64,000 nt of DNA from Salmonella enterica subsp. houtenae serovar Houten (GCA_900478215.1 LS483478.1:3286001-3350000); one strand, 5' to 3'. Shown: positions 28,113 through 37,297, numbered from the stretch's first letter. Program-made: numbers and translations. Notes: generated from the letters alone by a model not told the origin.

Positions 28113-28163
28113 ATCGCCTCTCTTCATTTCTCTGTTGCATCCTTTTATTGGGTAGCGAAGATT

Positions 28164-31100
28164 ATGTATACACTTTTCAGATTTAAATTCACAGTTCTCA
28201 CCGTCGCAACCTTGCTGGGAGCAGTTGCCTGTACATCACATCCATCGGCGAATAACGCTAAAAGTACAAATAATGAAATCAATAAAAAAATGCTGATGCA
28301 GGCGACAATTATTGATTTTGACGGCAATAACATTCCTGATTTTGTCTCCGCAAGTAAAAATTCAACTCTGTCATTGAGTCCTGAGCGCTATATCATGGGT
28401 AATAAATCGCTTAAATGGGACTGGCAAGCGGGCAGTACCGTGACGATTCACCATCCCATCAAACAGGTACCCGACTCTGTTGCGTCTAAAATATGGGGTC
28501 GTAAAGCCACGCAAGTGCTCTCGTTTTGGATCTATAACGAAAACCCGGTTGACGATTACATGATTGTTGATCTTGGCCGCGGTCTGGGACCTTCTGGCTC
28601 ACCTGATACCGGCATTAAAGTCAAAATGAACTTTAGCGGCTGGCGCGCAATCGGCGTTTCACTGCAAAACGATCTTGAAGGACGCGAAATTGAAGGCTTG
28701 GGCATCAGTGAAAACGAAGCCGGTGAGAGCGGCGCCCGCAATACCATTGCCAGCGGAGCAAAAAGTGATATGGATGACATTCGCTTTAAAGCGCCGCTTA
28801 AAGCGCCTTCCGGTACTTTTTATATCGACCGTATTATGTTGTCTATCGATGACGCTCGCTACCAATGGTCTGATGACCAGGTCAAAACGCGGCTCCACGT
28901 TCCAAAAATTGATTTCCGCCTACCTAAAAAATTACCGCCCCCAACGGCAGGTGAGTTAGCCGCTACTGATGGCATTCGCGATGCCCTGGTGCGCGTATTT
29001 ATCCAGGTGAATACCGACGAGAATGGACTGGTCATTGTCGATAATTACGAAAAATTACGCAGTGCCTTTGCCGCATTACGTATTAAACGTAACGCAGAGG
29101 GTAAATTGTCCGGGCGGCATATCATTACAGATAAGCAGAAGGTGTTGTATCAACCTGAATTTATGAGCGCCGTCGACAAGCAGCGTTTTGACGATTATGT
29201 TTATCTCGCGGACTATGCCACGCTGATGTTTAATATCAGCCGTCTCTATCAGGTCAGTACTGTGCCTGCGCAGCGTCAGGCACTGGTCGACATGTATATA
29301 CTGATGACCCAACATTTATTGGATCAGGGATTCGTTGACGGCAGCGCGCTGGTCACGACCCACCACTGGGGATACAGTTCTCGTTGGTGGTATATCTCGG
29401 CAATGATGATGAGCGATGAGCTGGAAAAACATCATTTACGTCAGCAGGTTGCTGATGCTCTGCTGTGGTATTCACGGGAGTTCAAAGCTAACTTTGACAT
29501 GCGGCCGGGGTCGGAAAGTTCGGATCTGGACTATTTTAATACGCTTTCGCGTCAGCACCTGGCACTATTAATGCTTGAGCCCGATCCGGCAAAACGTATT
29601 GCATTATTAAAACGTTTTGGTGAGTACATCAACGTGGCGCTGTCGCAAATCCCTCCCGGCTCGCGAGATGGCTTGCGCCCTGACGGCACAGCATGGCGTC
29701 ACGAAGGCAACTATCCGGGTTACTCATTCCCGGCCTTTAAAAATGCCAGCCAGTTGGTTTACATGCTGCAAGGCACACCGTTTGAAGTCAGAAAAGAAGG
29801 ACGTGCTGCGCTGAAAAAAGCGATGGTTTCAGCATGGATTTACAGCAACCCAGCGACCTCAATGGGGCTCGCGGGTCGTCACCCATTCAATTCATCAAGC
29901 GTGAAATTATTCCAGGACTCGTTCCGGTGGCTGGCCCTGGCCGGCAATCCGCAAACTGGCGAAAAAGTGGATAAAGATCTGGCGGCCATCTATCTGCAAA
30001 TTACCAAAACGCCGGAGCACGAAAGCGAAGCGCTCTTTGGTCAGACGATTAAGCCCGCTTCTTTGCCTCAGGGTAACTGGACCTTTAACGGCGGCGCGTT
30101 CGGAATTCATCGTTTTAGCGACAAAATGGTTACCCTGAAAGCCTACAACAGCAATGTTTGGTCTTCAGAGATTTACTATGCCAATAACCGTTATGGTCGC
30201 TATCAAAGTCATGGCGCTGTTCAGGTTCTGCCTTATGGTAGCCAGAAAGAGATAGGTTTTACACAAGACGGTTGGGACTGGAACCGCAATCCGGGAACCA
30301 CTACGATTCATTTACCATTGGCCGAGTTGGACAGCCCTAACCCGCATACGCTGATGTTACGTGGCGATCAGCCTTTCAGTGGTCATTCATCGTTGGCGGG
30401 TAAATATGGTATGTTCGCCTTTAAGTTTGATGCGCCATCAATGCCGAAATTCGATAGCAGCTTTACCGCCCGTAAAACCGCGTTAGAGACGGAAAATCGT
30501 CTGGTCTTATTAGGCAGCAATATCAGCAATAGTACGACTAAATACCCAACAGAAACGACACTTTTCCAGCACGGCATCACGGATAAAGCGCACGCTCTAT
30601 GGGTGAACGGCGAACGCATTACCGCCTTCCCGTATCAGCGAACTCTTGGTGAAGGTGATTGGTTAATCGACGGTCATGGTACCGGTTATTTATTAACGCT
30701 CGGCGCTAAAGGAGAAGTACGCCGTCAACATCAAGTCTCAGCGAATGATAAAACCCGTAAACCAACGGAAGCTGACATCAGCGTGGCGTGGCTTTCTCAC
30801 GGCGAGAAACCACAAAATGCTGAATATGAGTACCTGATGGTGCTTGAGGCTACGCCCGGGAGGATGCAACAGTTGGCTAACGATTATCGCGCAGGCAAGA
30901 AACCGTATGAGGTATTGCGTAAAGACAATGTCGCACACATTGTGCGTGATAATGTGACCAAAACCATCGGTTATACCGCATTTAGTGCGGTAACACCTGC
31001 CGACGGCGTGGTGAAAAGTATTCCTCAGCCAGCGATTATTATGGCCCAATCTCGTGGAGACAAAGAGCTTATTGTTAGCGGCGTTACACCAGATCTGAAC

Positions 31101-31277
31101 ATGACACGAACCACGGCGGCAACCCCGGTGCCTATTTCAGTGACGCTTCACGGTCAGTGGCAGGCTAGCGTCCCGAACCCGCAGGTTAGCGTCAGGGCCG
31201 CGGGAGGTACCACGGAGTTGACATTCTCGAGCTATTTCGGTATTCCGCAGGAAATTATCCTGAAGTACCAGCCATAG
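28164..31277 (+). CDS. Chondroitin sulfate ABC lyase (PL8 family) homologue
   Basis: A 1037-residue secreted polysaccharide lyase closely resembling Proteus vulgaris chondroitin ABC lyase I (about 1021 residues), which cleaves chondroitin sulfates, dermatan sulfate and, weakly, hyaluronan by beta-elimination. All four known catalytic residues (Proteus H501, Y508, R560, E653) are present: H513 and Y520 in AWRHEGNYPGY, R572 in AGRHPF and E669 in VWSSEIY. The spacing His-to-Arg is 59 as in Proteus. The layout is an N-terminal beta domain, an alpha toroid and a C-terminal beta-sandwich. ATG at 28164 gives a signal peptide with a suboptimal lipobox (AVAC, Cys23). No sulfatase or unsaturated glucuronyl hydrolase gene is nearby. 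Confidence 0.92.
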   Translation: MYTLFRFKFTVLTVATLLGAVACTSHPSANNAKSTNNEINKKMLMQATIIDFDGNNIPDFVSASKNSTLSLSPERYIMGNKSLKWDWQAGSTVTIHHPIKQVPDSVASKIWGRKATQVLSFWIYNENPVDDYMIVDLGRGLGPSGSPDTGIKVKMNFSGWRAIGVSLQNDLEGREIEGLGISENEAGESGARNTIASGAKSDMDDIRFKAPLKAPSGTFYIDRIMLSIDDARYQWSDDQVKTRLHVPKIDFRLPKKLPPPTAGELAATDGIRDALVRVFIQVNTDENGLVIVDNYEKLRSAFAALRIKRNAEGKLSGRHIITDKQKVLYQPEFMSAVDKQRFDDYVYLADYATLMFNISRLYQVSTVPAQRQALVDMYILMTQHLLDQGFVDGSALVTTHHWGYSSRWWYISAMMMSDELEKHHLRQQVADALLWYSREFKANFDMRPGSESSDLDYFNTLSRQHLALLMLEPDPAKRIALLKRFGEYINVALSQIPPGSRDGLRPDGTAWRHEGNYPGYSFPAFKNASQLVYMLQGTPFEVRKEGRAALKKAMVSAWIYSNPATSMGLAGRHPFNSSSVKLFQDSFRWLALAGNPQTGEKVDKDLAAIYLQITKTPEHESEALFGQTIKPASLPQGNWTFNGGAFGIHRFSDKMVTLKAYNSNVWSSEIYYANNRYGRYQSHGAVQVLPYGSQKEIGFTQDGWDWNRNPGTTTIHLPLAELDSPNPHTLMLRGDQPFSGHSSLAGKYGMFAFKFDAPSMPKFDSSFTARKTALETENRLVLLGSNISNSTTKYPTETTLFQHGITDKAHALWVNGERITAFPYQRTLGEGDWLIDGHGTGYLLTLGAKGEVRRQHQVSANDKTRKPTEADISVAWLSHGEKPQNAEYEYLMVLEATPGRMQQLANDYRAGKKPYEVLRKDNVAHIVRDNVTKTIGYTAFSAVTPADGVVKSIPQPAIIMAQSRGDKELIVSGVTPDLNMTRTTAATPVPISVTLHGQWQASVPNPQVSVRAAGGTTELTFSSYFGIPQEIILKYQP

Positions 31278-31336
31278 TTAGATTAGTTATTGCGTTAATA
31301 CCTATCCTCCGGCATAACCCCGCCTCTTATACACAA

Positions 31337-31368
31337 ATCCCCCGACAATATTGTTGGGGGATTTTTTT
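31337..31368 (+). terminator. Rho-independent terminator of the chondroitinase locus
   Basis: A stem of ATCCCCC / GGGGGAT, extended inward by ACAAT / ATTGT, is followed by seven Ts. It is 60 bases after the chondroitinase stop. Strong canonical form. Confidence 0.9.
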
Positions 31369-31385
31369 GAATTTTTCCCCGTACC

Positions 31386-31913
31386 ATGATTTTTCCTTTA
31401 ATACTTTCCCCTCTTCTGGCGCTTACTACGGCGCTTTCCGATTATTCCCCATGGGCTGAAGATATTTTTAGCACTGTCTGGATCGGCGATTTATCATTCT
31501 GGCAACATCACTGGCCCAATATACCGGACTTTCTCTCGTGAAACCTTCTCAGTCCATTACTGAAGTTGAAGGAACCATCGTCTGATGTTAATCCTGCTTT
31601 TTCGGGCTACCTAACGCGCTCATCATCCGGGCACATCGCTGGGCGGTTTTCCGATCTATGCGGTGCTAACTCTCTGCTCACAGTCTCTCACCAACGTTGA
31701 ACAGCCCCCCGGAGCTCGTGCGCAAAACCTCGGCAAAACGTATGGGGTCTTGTCGAATTTTTCTCTTACACGGCCTCAAGCCCCCGCAAAATTAACTGGA
31801 GTGAATCACCGGCAATTGATTGGGGAAGAGGCGGATTTAAAACTTAGCCTGTTATTTACACTGTTGAATAATTTTATTGGAAGGGGTTGCATTGTAACTG
31901 TTTGATTGATAAC
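31386..31913 (+). other. Region of broken open frames between the terminator and argU
   Basis: About 530 bases with only short, broken frames. One begins with ATG at 31386 and encodes 51 residues (MIFPLILSPLLALTTALSDY and on), a hydrophobic start that stops at 31541. An 80-codon frame follows at 31663-31905 in another phase. Neither resembles a family I recognise. The stretch looks like decayed remains of earlier cargo on the 3' side of the argU tRNA, a common integration site. I found no convincing att repeat. Confidence 0.45.
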
Positions 31914-31990
<77 letters not shown>

Positions 31991-32238
31991 CTTGTGAAGG
32001 CTTCGTGTAGACGAAACGCGAGAATTATACGGTCAGGCACTCCTGAGTCAATGGCTTTCGTTCCGGTTGCTGACTAAGTGTACGAATATCGTCTTTTCTG
32101 GCGCTACGACAGGCTCCAGGAAATCACCTGGACACAACTCAGCATGCATAAAGTGAGAATTAAGGCCACCCGTATTTAGAAAATCAATAAGTTTCTTTAA
32201 TATTTCACCATGATTCACCTGCCGTTTAGGATTTTTTT

Positions 32239-32835
32239 ATGCTGAATATCGCAATTAAAGAACAGAACAGTCACTTTGAGCATGGTTTGAAAATCATCAT
32301 GACGCGTCTGGCGAATCAGTGGCAGCAGAAAATTTACTTTCTGTCGCCAGAAGAGATAGATAATGCCGATATCGCATTTCTGGCGCTGGATGATGATTGG
32401 TTCAGCGCTGGCTGTTATAAGATACCTATGCATACCCAATATCAGCTACGGGTAATTATTTGTAATGAATTCGATAAAGAAAAGCTCATGTTCAGACCAT
32501 GTCTGTATATGCTGCCGCATATTTATCGGGAGGATGATATTGAAGAAATCACCCGTAAAATGATATTGATTTTGCATAGGCGAGCGCTTCGGCATAGCGT
32601 CCCTTCTGGCATTTGCCACTACTGCACGACTCGTCATTTTTCAGTAACAGAACGTCACCTGTTAAAACTCATCGCCAGCGGTTATCACTTAAGCGAAACG
32701 GCCGCTTTACTTTCACTCTCTGAAGAGCAGACCAGGTCACTCCGGCGTAGCATTATGCGAAAATTACATGTTAAAACGGAGCAGCAGTTTTTAAAATATA
32801 TTAGAGTTAACCTTCATTTCTTACTCAGTAAGTAA
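32239..32835 (+). CDS. fimW: Fimbrial repressor FimW
   Basis: FimW is a negative regulator of type 1 fimbriae in Salmonella and is reported to interact with FimZ. The 198-residue protein ends in a LuxR/FixJ-type helix-turn-helix (about 130-185: FSVTERHLLKLIASGYHLSE, then LSLSEEQTRSLRRSIMRKL). Its N-terminal half is a degenerate receiver-like region without a clear phospho-Asp motif. It lies between argU and the EAL gene, on the same strand as fimY and fimZ. Confidence 0.93.
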   Translation: MLNIAIKEQNSHFEHGLKIIMTRLANQWQQKIYFLSPEEIDNADIAFLALDDDWFSAGCYKIPMHTQYQLRVIICNEFDKEKLMFRPCLYMLPHIYREDDIEEITRKMILILHRRALRHSVPSGICHYCTTRHFSVTERHLLKLIASGYHLSETAALLSLSEEQTRSLRRSIMRKLHVKTEQQFLKYIRVNLHFLLSK

Positions 32836-32999
32836 ACTCACTTAACTTTTTACAAGGCTTGCGAAATATCTCACCTGCAATTAAGTAACGATACCTACAG
32901 GCATTTTTTTAACGCTGCCACAATGATGCCCATAATATCCTGATAGATTCAGGGGTCGAAAATATATGGCTGCATCATGAATGCCTGTAGGAGTGTTTG

Positions 33000-33725
33000 G
33001 TGGCACAGGATACCTTATTAACGGGAAAGATAAATGCCCCTCGCTCGACATACGCGCCAGCACGTCATTTATATCACAGTAACGGATCGTTAAAATTTGA
33101 GCCTATCGTTCATCTCTCAACTGTGCAATTAATAGGCTGTCATGTCCTGACTCAATGTCCTCCAGGACATGATAGCGAAGCTTTTTTTCAGCAGTTAAGC
33201 CCGAAAGCGCTATATGATCATGTTTTCCAACAAATAGACGCGCTACGTTTCTGCCCTCAAAATATTAGGTATTTTCTGAATTTACCGGTGGAGGTATTGT
33301 TAAATGATGACGCGTTGTTCTTAAAATTACGTTCGTACTCATCAAATCTCACTATTGAACTGCAAGACCCTGACGCTTTTTACACCTTAAGTTCAGATCA
33401 GCAGTTTCGCCTCTATGAAAGAATTCAACAACTTGAAGCCAGTGGACTTCCCATTTGGCTGGATGACATCGATGAAAAAGTGTTTACTACCTTTTCTAAC
33501 GAAAACTGGCGGTTAAGCGGAGGTAAATTCGATAAAAAAACATTCTGGCACCTTGTATCAGAGCCGCAAAAATTGCGCCAGGCTATTTTTATTGGACATA
33601 AGATCGCAGCCGATGTGCTGATGGAAGGCATTGAAACATCAGAGCAACGAAGCATTGCTTTTTACGCTGGAGCAACGATGGGACAAGGTTATTTATGGCC
33701 AGCAATATTACCAGATATATATTAG
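33000..33725 (+). CDS. EAL-domain protein of the fim locus, catalytic Glu replaced
   Basis: A 241-residue stand-alone EAL domain, the counterpart of S. Typhimurium STM0551, a c-di-GMP phosphodiesterase that dampens type 1 fimbriae. The domain keeps FEPIVHL (about 33-39), FLNLPVE, the IELQDPD segment, WLDDID, a Lys-containing KFDKK, MEGIETSEQ and MGQGYLW. The signature EAL tripeptide position, however, reads C-H-V-L (His at residue 48, or 49 if the TTG at 32997 is counted). The glutamate that ligands the catalytic metal is therefore missing, so it may bind c-di-GMP without cleaving it. A GTG start fits TAGGAG 6 bases upstream. fimY follows after 18 bases. Confidence 0.88.
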   Translation: MAQDTLLTGKINAPRSTYAPARHLYHSNGSLKFEPIVHLSTVQLIGCHVLTQCPPGHDSEAFFQQLSPKALYDHVFQQIDALRFCPQNIRYFLNLPVEVLLNDDALFLKLRSYSSNLTIELQDPDAFYTLSSDQQFRLYERIQQLEASGLPIWLDDIDEKVFTTFSNENWRLSGGKFDKKTFWHLVSEPQKLRQAIFIGHKIAADVLMEGIETSEQRSIAFYAGATMGQGYLWPAILPDIY

Positions 33726-33743
33726 AGCAATGGAAAAAGCAGG

Positions 33744-34466
33744 ATGCGCAGCGTATCACGCAGGGAAAGACACCGTCGTTTAAGAAATGCCAAAGACTGC
33801 GCCTGCCGTTATCACTCTCCAACGCCACAGATATTTGATAGTCTTGAATTACTGAACCAACAGCTCAATTATGCTTTGCCGAACGGTATCATTTCCCAGG
33901 CAATAATTACAACCGACAACTACCTGGGATATTCGCTGAGTCGCTACTTATTTTCCGGAAAGCGTACCGCAGCGTTCCGTTCACTGGACGACATCTCTTT
34001 ATGGCTCGAAGAGGGGTCGCTCAGACAACTGATTGTGGATATGGAGGCGCTACCCATCCCCTGCATTGAGGCGCTTAACCAGCTACGCGCGTTTAGTCGG
34101 AAACGAAGCGATATCCAGATTTACCTGCTGGTATCAGATAAAGTCCCCGCTATAGCACAATTTATTCGTATGGCTGGTCGTTTTTTTGTTCTGTCACGAC
34201 GACAAAATCTGGCCTCATTACGCAAAACCTTATTATCGGGCGCCGGACCTTTGTTATCGGAAAGCTTTAGCCGCACTGACTGGTTGATGATTGAAACTTT
34301 AGCGCAAGGCGCCTCTTTAAAAGAAATAGCGCGTCAGCAAAGCGTACCTTATCACCGGGTGGTTTATCGGCTTAATCAGCTTATCACCCTTCTTAACCTC
34401 CCCCACAGGCAAAGTTTTCTTCGGCTGCTCCAGCAGCTAAACGTTACTTTCCACGACAGTTTTTAA
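33744..34466 (+). CDS. fimY: Type 1 fimbria activator FimY
   Basis: FimY acts with FimZ to switch on fimA expression in Salmonella. It is 240 residues with a C-terminal LuxR-like helix-turn-helix (about 185-230: LIETLAQGASLKEIARQQSV-type pattern, then YHRVVYRLNQL) and an N-terminal receiver-like region without an evident phospho-Asp. Rare Arg codons cluster at the start: AGG at codon 7 (33762) and AGA at codons 9 (33768) and 14 (33783). This explains its dependence on the UCU tRNA encoded at 31914-31990. The start follows AGCAGG closely. Confidence 0.93.
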   Translation: MRSVSRRERHRRLRNAKDCACRYHSPTPQIFDSLELLNQQLNYALPNGIISQAIITTDNYLGYSLSRYLFSGKRTAAFRSLDDISLWLEEGSLRQLIVDMEALPIPCIEALNQLRAFSRKRSDIQIYLLVSDKVPAIAQFIRMAGRFFVLSRRQNLASLRKTLLSGAGPLLSESFSRTDWLMIETLAQGASLKEIARQQSVPYHRVVYRLNQLITLLNLPHRQSFLRLLQQLNVTFHDSF

Positions 34467-35069
34467 CGAAGTAACTTTCTGGTGAATAAGATTTTTTTAA
34501 GAAATTACTTATTTTCACCTCCATTAAATGTAAATATTTCACATAAAATTAATATTTACAACTCGTCCTGGTAAGCGATAAAAATTTTTTTCTTATACCG
34601 TCTCCTGTCCTTCCTCGTTATTTGAGGCCTCCAGCGAAAACGTCTCCCTATTGTTACATAACAAAGGCTAAACAATTAGTTTTTTATATTATTTTTATGC
34701 TTAAAAACAATGATTTAAACCACCAAACATCAATTCCAAAGAAAATAACTCTACAATGAACGAATTCTCTATAACGCCACAGCACATCCTACCCGCTATC
34801 CATAATTCGCATTTCGCAAGACTTTTCCGAAAAATCAGACCAGGTATAATCCGTATAGTTTTTACTTCATCAGAAATTTCTTTTTTGTTGGTGCGAAATG
34901 GATATTCCACATATTTATTGCTCTTACGCAAAATAGCCAATCAACAGGGAGGTCTCACTTTTAATATTGTTCCACCGTATGGTGTATAGATCTGGCTATT
35001 TAACAATCTTCATGGCGTCTGACGCTTATACTAAAACGAAAGACGCATAACAGTCTGAGGCATACAACA
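34467..35069 (+). promoter_or_regulatory. fimY-fimZ intergenic region
   Basis: About 600 strongly AT-rich bases, presumably carrying the fimZ promoter and binding sites for nucleoid proteins such as H-NS. TGTTACATAACA-like and long A/T tracts lie around 34650-34730. A 77-codon plus-strand frame at 34756-34989 has a codon pattern and composition unlike a real gene and no recognised family, so it is not called. Confidence 0.45.
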
Positions 35070-35702
35070 ATGAAACCTGCATCTGTTATCATTATGGACG
35101 AACACCCTATTGTAAGAATGTCGATCGAAGTTTTACTCGGAAAAAATAGCAATATTCAGGTTGTCCTGAAAACGGATGACAGCCGAACAGCGATAGAGTA
35201 TCTGCGCACTTATCCTGTCGATCTTGTCATTCTGGATATTGAATTACCTGGCACCGACGGATTCACCCTGCTTAAACGAATCAAATCAATTCAGGAACAT
35301 ACCCGGGTACTTTTCTTATCGTCAAAATCAGAATCTTTTTACGCCGGAAGAGCGATAAGAGCGGGCGCAAATGGTTTTGTAAGTAAACGCAAGGATCTCA
35401 ATGATATTTATAATGCGGTAAAAATGATTTTATCCGGCTATTCTTTTTTTCCATCTGAGACGCTTAACTTTATCAGTAGCACCCGTGCGCCTAAAGGCGA
35501 ACATCATGACATGCCACTTTCTAACCGTGAAGTTACCGTGCTGCGTTATCTGGCAAATGGAATGTCTAATAAAGAGATTGCCGAGCAACTTTTATTGAGT
35601 AATAAGACTATCAGCGCACATAAGGCCAATATATTTTCTAAACTTGGCCTTCACTCTATCGTTGAACTTATCGATTACGCTAAATCACACGAATTACTGT
35701 AA
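35070..35702 (+). CDS. fimZ: Response regulator FimZ, activator of fimA
   Basis: FimZ is a NarL-type response regulator that binds the fimA promoter and also affects motility. The 210 residues comprise a receiver domain (phospho-acceptor D56 in LVILDIELPG, acidic D10 and E11, conserved Lys about residue 106 in VSKRKD) and a LuxR-type DNA-binding domain (LSNREVTVLRYLANGMSNKE). No cognate sensor kinase is in the window. It is transcribed towards fimF and separated from it by a shared hairpin. Confidence 0.95.
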   Translation: MKPASVIIMDEHPIVRMSIEVLLGKNSNIQVVLKTDDSRTAIEYLRTYPVDLVILDIELPGTDGFTLLKRIKSIQEHTRVLFLSSKSESFYAGRAIRAGANGFVSKRKDLNDIYNAVKMILSGYSFFPSETLNFISSTRAPKGEHHDMPLSNREVTVLRYLANGMSNKEIAEQLLLSNKTISAHKANIFSKLGLHSIVELIDYAKSHELL

Positions 35703-35706
35703 GCGT

Positions 35707-35733
35707 ACTCCCGACGAATTATCGTTCGGGAGT
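35707..35733. terminator. Shared hairpin between fimZ and fimF
   Basis: ACTCCCGA pairs with TCGGGAGT around an 11-base loop between the convergent fimZ and fimF 3' ends, 46 bases apart. It probably serves both transcripts. The T-rich tail is weak on either side. Confidence 0.6.
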
Positions 35734-35747
35734 CACAATAGCATACG

Positions 35748-36266
35748 TTAATTATAATTGATCAGGAAGGTCGCATCCGAATTAGCAAGACCGGGCTGCA
35801 CGTCATCCGCTAAGGCAATATAGTTCGCATAGAATTTCAGGGTAGCATTGCCGTTATTGTCAATATCAACGGCCTTGCTGGCCTGTTCAAGCGGTAATCG
35901 ACGTAGATCGCTATCGCGAATTTCAATCGCCAGTTTTTGCGTCATTACCGTATCATTAAGCGCCAGTAATGCAGTGTCGGGCGCCGGCGTCCCGGAAAAC
36001 GTTATAGACGCAGACCCTGGCGGACAACCTTCAAGTTTCAGGCTAAATGATACCGGTTGAGTAGCGTCACCGGCGGCGTGAAGCTGTTTTGTCGGCCAGG
36101 TACCGAGGTTAACCGACTTGTTACTGTCTCCCGCAATCACGGCGCAGGAAAAATCCACCACGTTACCGCGCAGTTCAATATTCACTTCGCCCAGAGATGA
36201 ATTGGCCTGACACAGCGGACTGAACAAAACACAACCGATAGCGACGAAAATGCGCCGAAAGGTCAT
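35748..36266 (-). CDS. fimF: Minor fimbrial subunit FimF
   Basis: A 172-residue minor pilin of Salmonella type 1 fimbriae, placed near the tip as an adaptor for the adhesin. It has a signal peptide (ends CQANS), the pilin disulphide cysteines (VDFSCAV and LEGCPP) and the beta-zipper C-terminus (ATFLINYN) used in donor-strand exchange through the FimC/FimD system. It is the last gene of fimAICDHF, 9 bases after fimH. Confidence 0.94.
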   Translation of the reverse strand: MTFRRIFVAIGCVLFSPLCQANSSLGEVNIELRGNVVDFSCAVIAGDSNKSVNLGTWPTKQLHAAGDATQPVSFSLKLEGCPPGSASITFSGTPAPDTALLALNDTVMTQKLAIEIRDSDLRRLPLEQASKAVDIDNNGNATLKFYANYIALADDVQPGLANSDATFLINYN

Positions 36267-36275
36267 AACGCCTCC

Positions 36276-37283
36276 TTAATCATAATCTACTCGTAGATAG
36301 CCGCGCGCAGTAAATGGCCCTTCAGCCGGTTTATTCCCCGTCACGCTGATCGGCCAGGCGCGAATACCTACGCGAGCGGCGGCGTTATCATCAAGACGAA
36401 ACGGAATTTTACTCGACAAATTATTGGGTGTGAGTGGCGTGCCGTTGCTATTAGCGACCACAAAGCCTAAATCCGGATTATCAGACACCAGCGCCTGCCC
36501 TGAGGCCTTTTCGGCTTCGAGCCGCATGGATAAATAGGCCTGCGCCGCGATATTGGTACATTTAATGGCAATAGTTTTCGTTTGCGGCGTGACGCCCTGC
36601 GGCCGATTACCCGCCCCCGCCTGGCTAAATAACGACGCGCCAATATCGCCGAAGTCAAACTCTACGACCTGTCCGGCATTAACTTCACAATTCTGCGGCA
36701 CTTCCACTTTACCACTGTAGCTAATGGTATACACCGGCGTGCTCAACGCGTCGTCGGTAGAGGTGGTTACATAGACGGTAAACATCGTCTGGCGGGGGAT
36801 CGTGACCATATTAATAAAAGGCCGTATCACTTTTAACTTAAAAACCAGCTTTGAGTCCAGCACGCCGAACGGACTTTGCTGCGACACGTTATAGTCAATA
36901 CCCATACGTATATAGTTACGGGGCGGATAAAATACGCCCGCGGCACTATCAGTGATGCTCATCGCCCCCAGAAGATAGTCATTCAGCTTGAGGTATTTAA
37001 AATTCCCTTCAGTGCTTCGCACCGGCAATTCTGACACATAACTACGGTAAGTATAATTCACCGTTGTCCCTGCCGGGCATGTCGCGTTTACACCGACCCA
37101 ACCTGATTTTTCCGGCAGCGTAACCACCTGTCCCGACTGATTATTGCCGCTGGTGAAAACATCTGACAGGTCGTAAAAAATATCGGTCGGCGTCCCGTTT
37201 GAATTACGGCAAACCGTTGCCTGTGCAGGGTGGGTGAAAAAGAGCGCCGTTCCCGCCAGCAATAACGCTGAGTATATTTTCAT
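36276..37283 (-). CDS. fimH: Mannose-binding tip adhesin FimH
   Basis: FimH is the tip adhesin of Salmonella type 1 fimbriae, binding alpha-mannosylated glycoproteins. The 335-residue precursor has a signal peptide ending at HPAQA, then an N-terminal lectin domain (starting TVCRNSNGTP) and a C-terminal pilin domain (from about residue 195, VPQNCEVNAGQVVEFDFGD) that ends RGYLRVDYD. Salmonella FimH is only distantly related to E. coli FimH. Allelic differences in the lectin domain govern host-cell binding, but allele type cannot be judged here. Confidence 0.94.
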   Translation of the reverse strand: MKIYSALLLAGTALFFTHPAQATVCRNSNGTPTDIFYDLSDVFTSGNNQSGQVVTLPEKSGWVGVNATCPAGTTVNYTYRSYVSELPVRSTEGNFKYLKLNDYLLGAMSITDSAAGVFYPPRNYIRMGIDYNVSQQSPFGVLDSKLVFKLKVIRPFINMVTIPRQTMFTVYVTTSTDDALSTPVYTISYSGKVEVPQNCEVNAGQVVEFDFGDIGASLFSQAGAGNRPQGVTPQTKTIAIKCTNIAAQAYLSMRLEAEKASGQALVSDNPDLGFVVANSNGTPLTPNNLSSKIPFRLDDNAAARVGIRAWPISVTGNKPAEGPFTARGYLRVDYD

Positions 37284-37297
37284 CTCTATTTTTCCTT

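Noticed and set aside
28092..28163. Upstream start for the chondroitinase at 28092
   Set aside because: That ATG lies in the loop of a 14-bp stem, has no good ribosome-binding site and would put 24 residues before a proper signal peptide.
31663..31905. 80-codon open frame upstream of argU
   Set aside because: Looks like decayed DNA, with no recognised domain and neighbouring frames broken; recorded only as part of the relic region.
34756..34989. 77-codon open frame between fimY and fimZ
   Set aside because: AT-rich intergenic sequence, no family resemblance and no clear ribosome-binding site; more likely chance than a gene.
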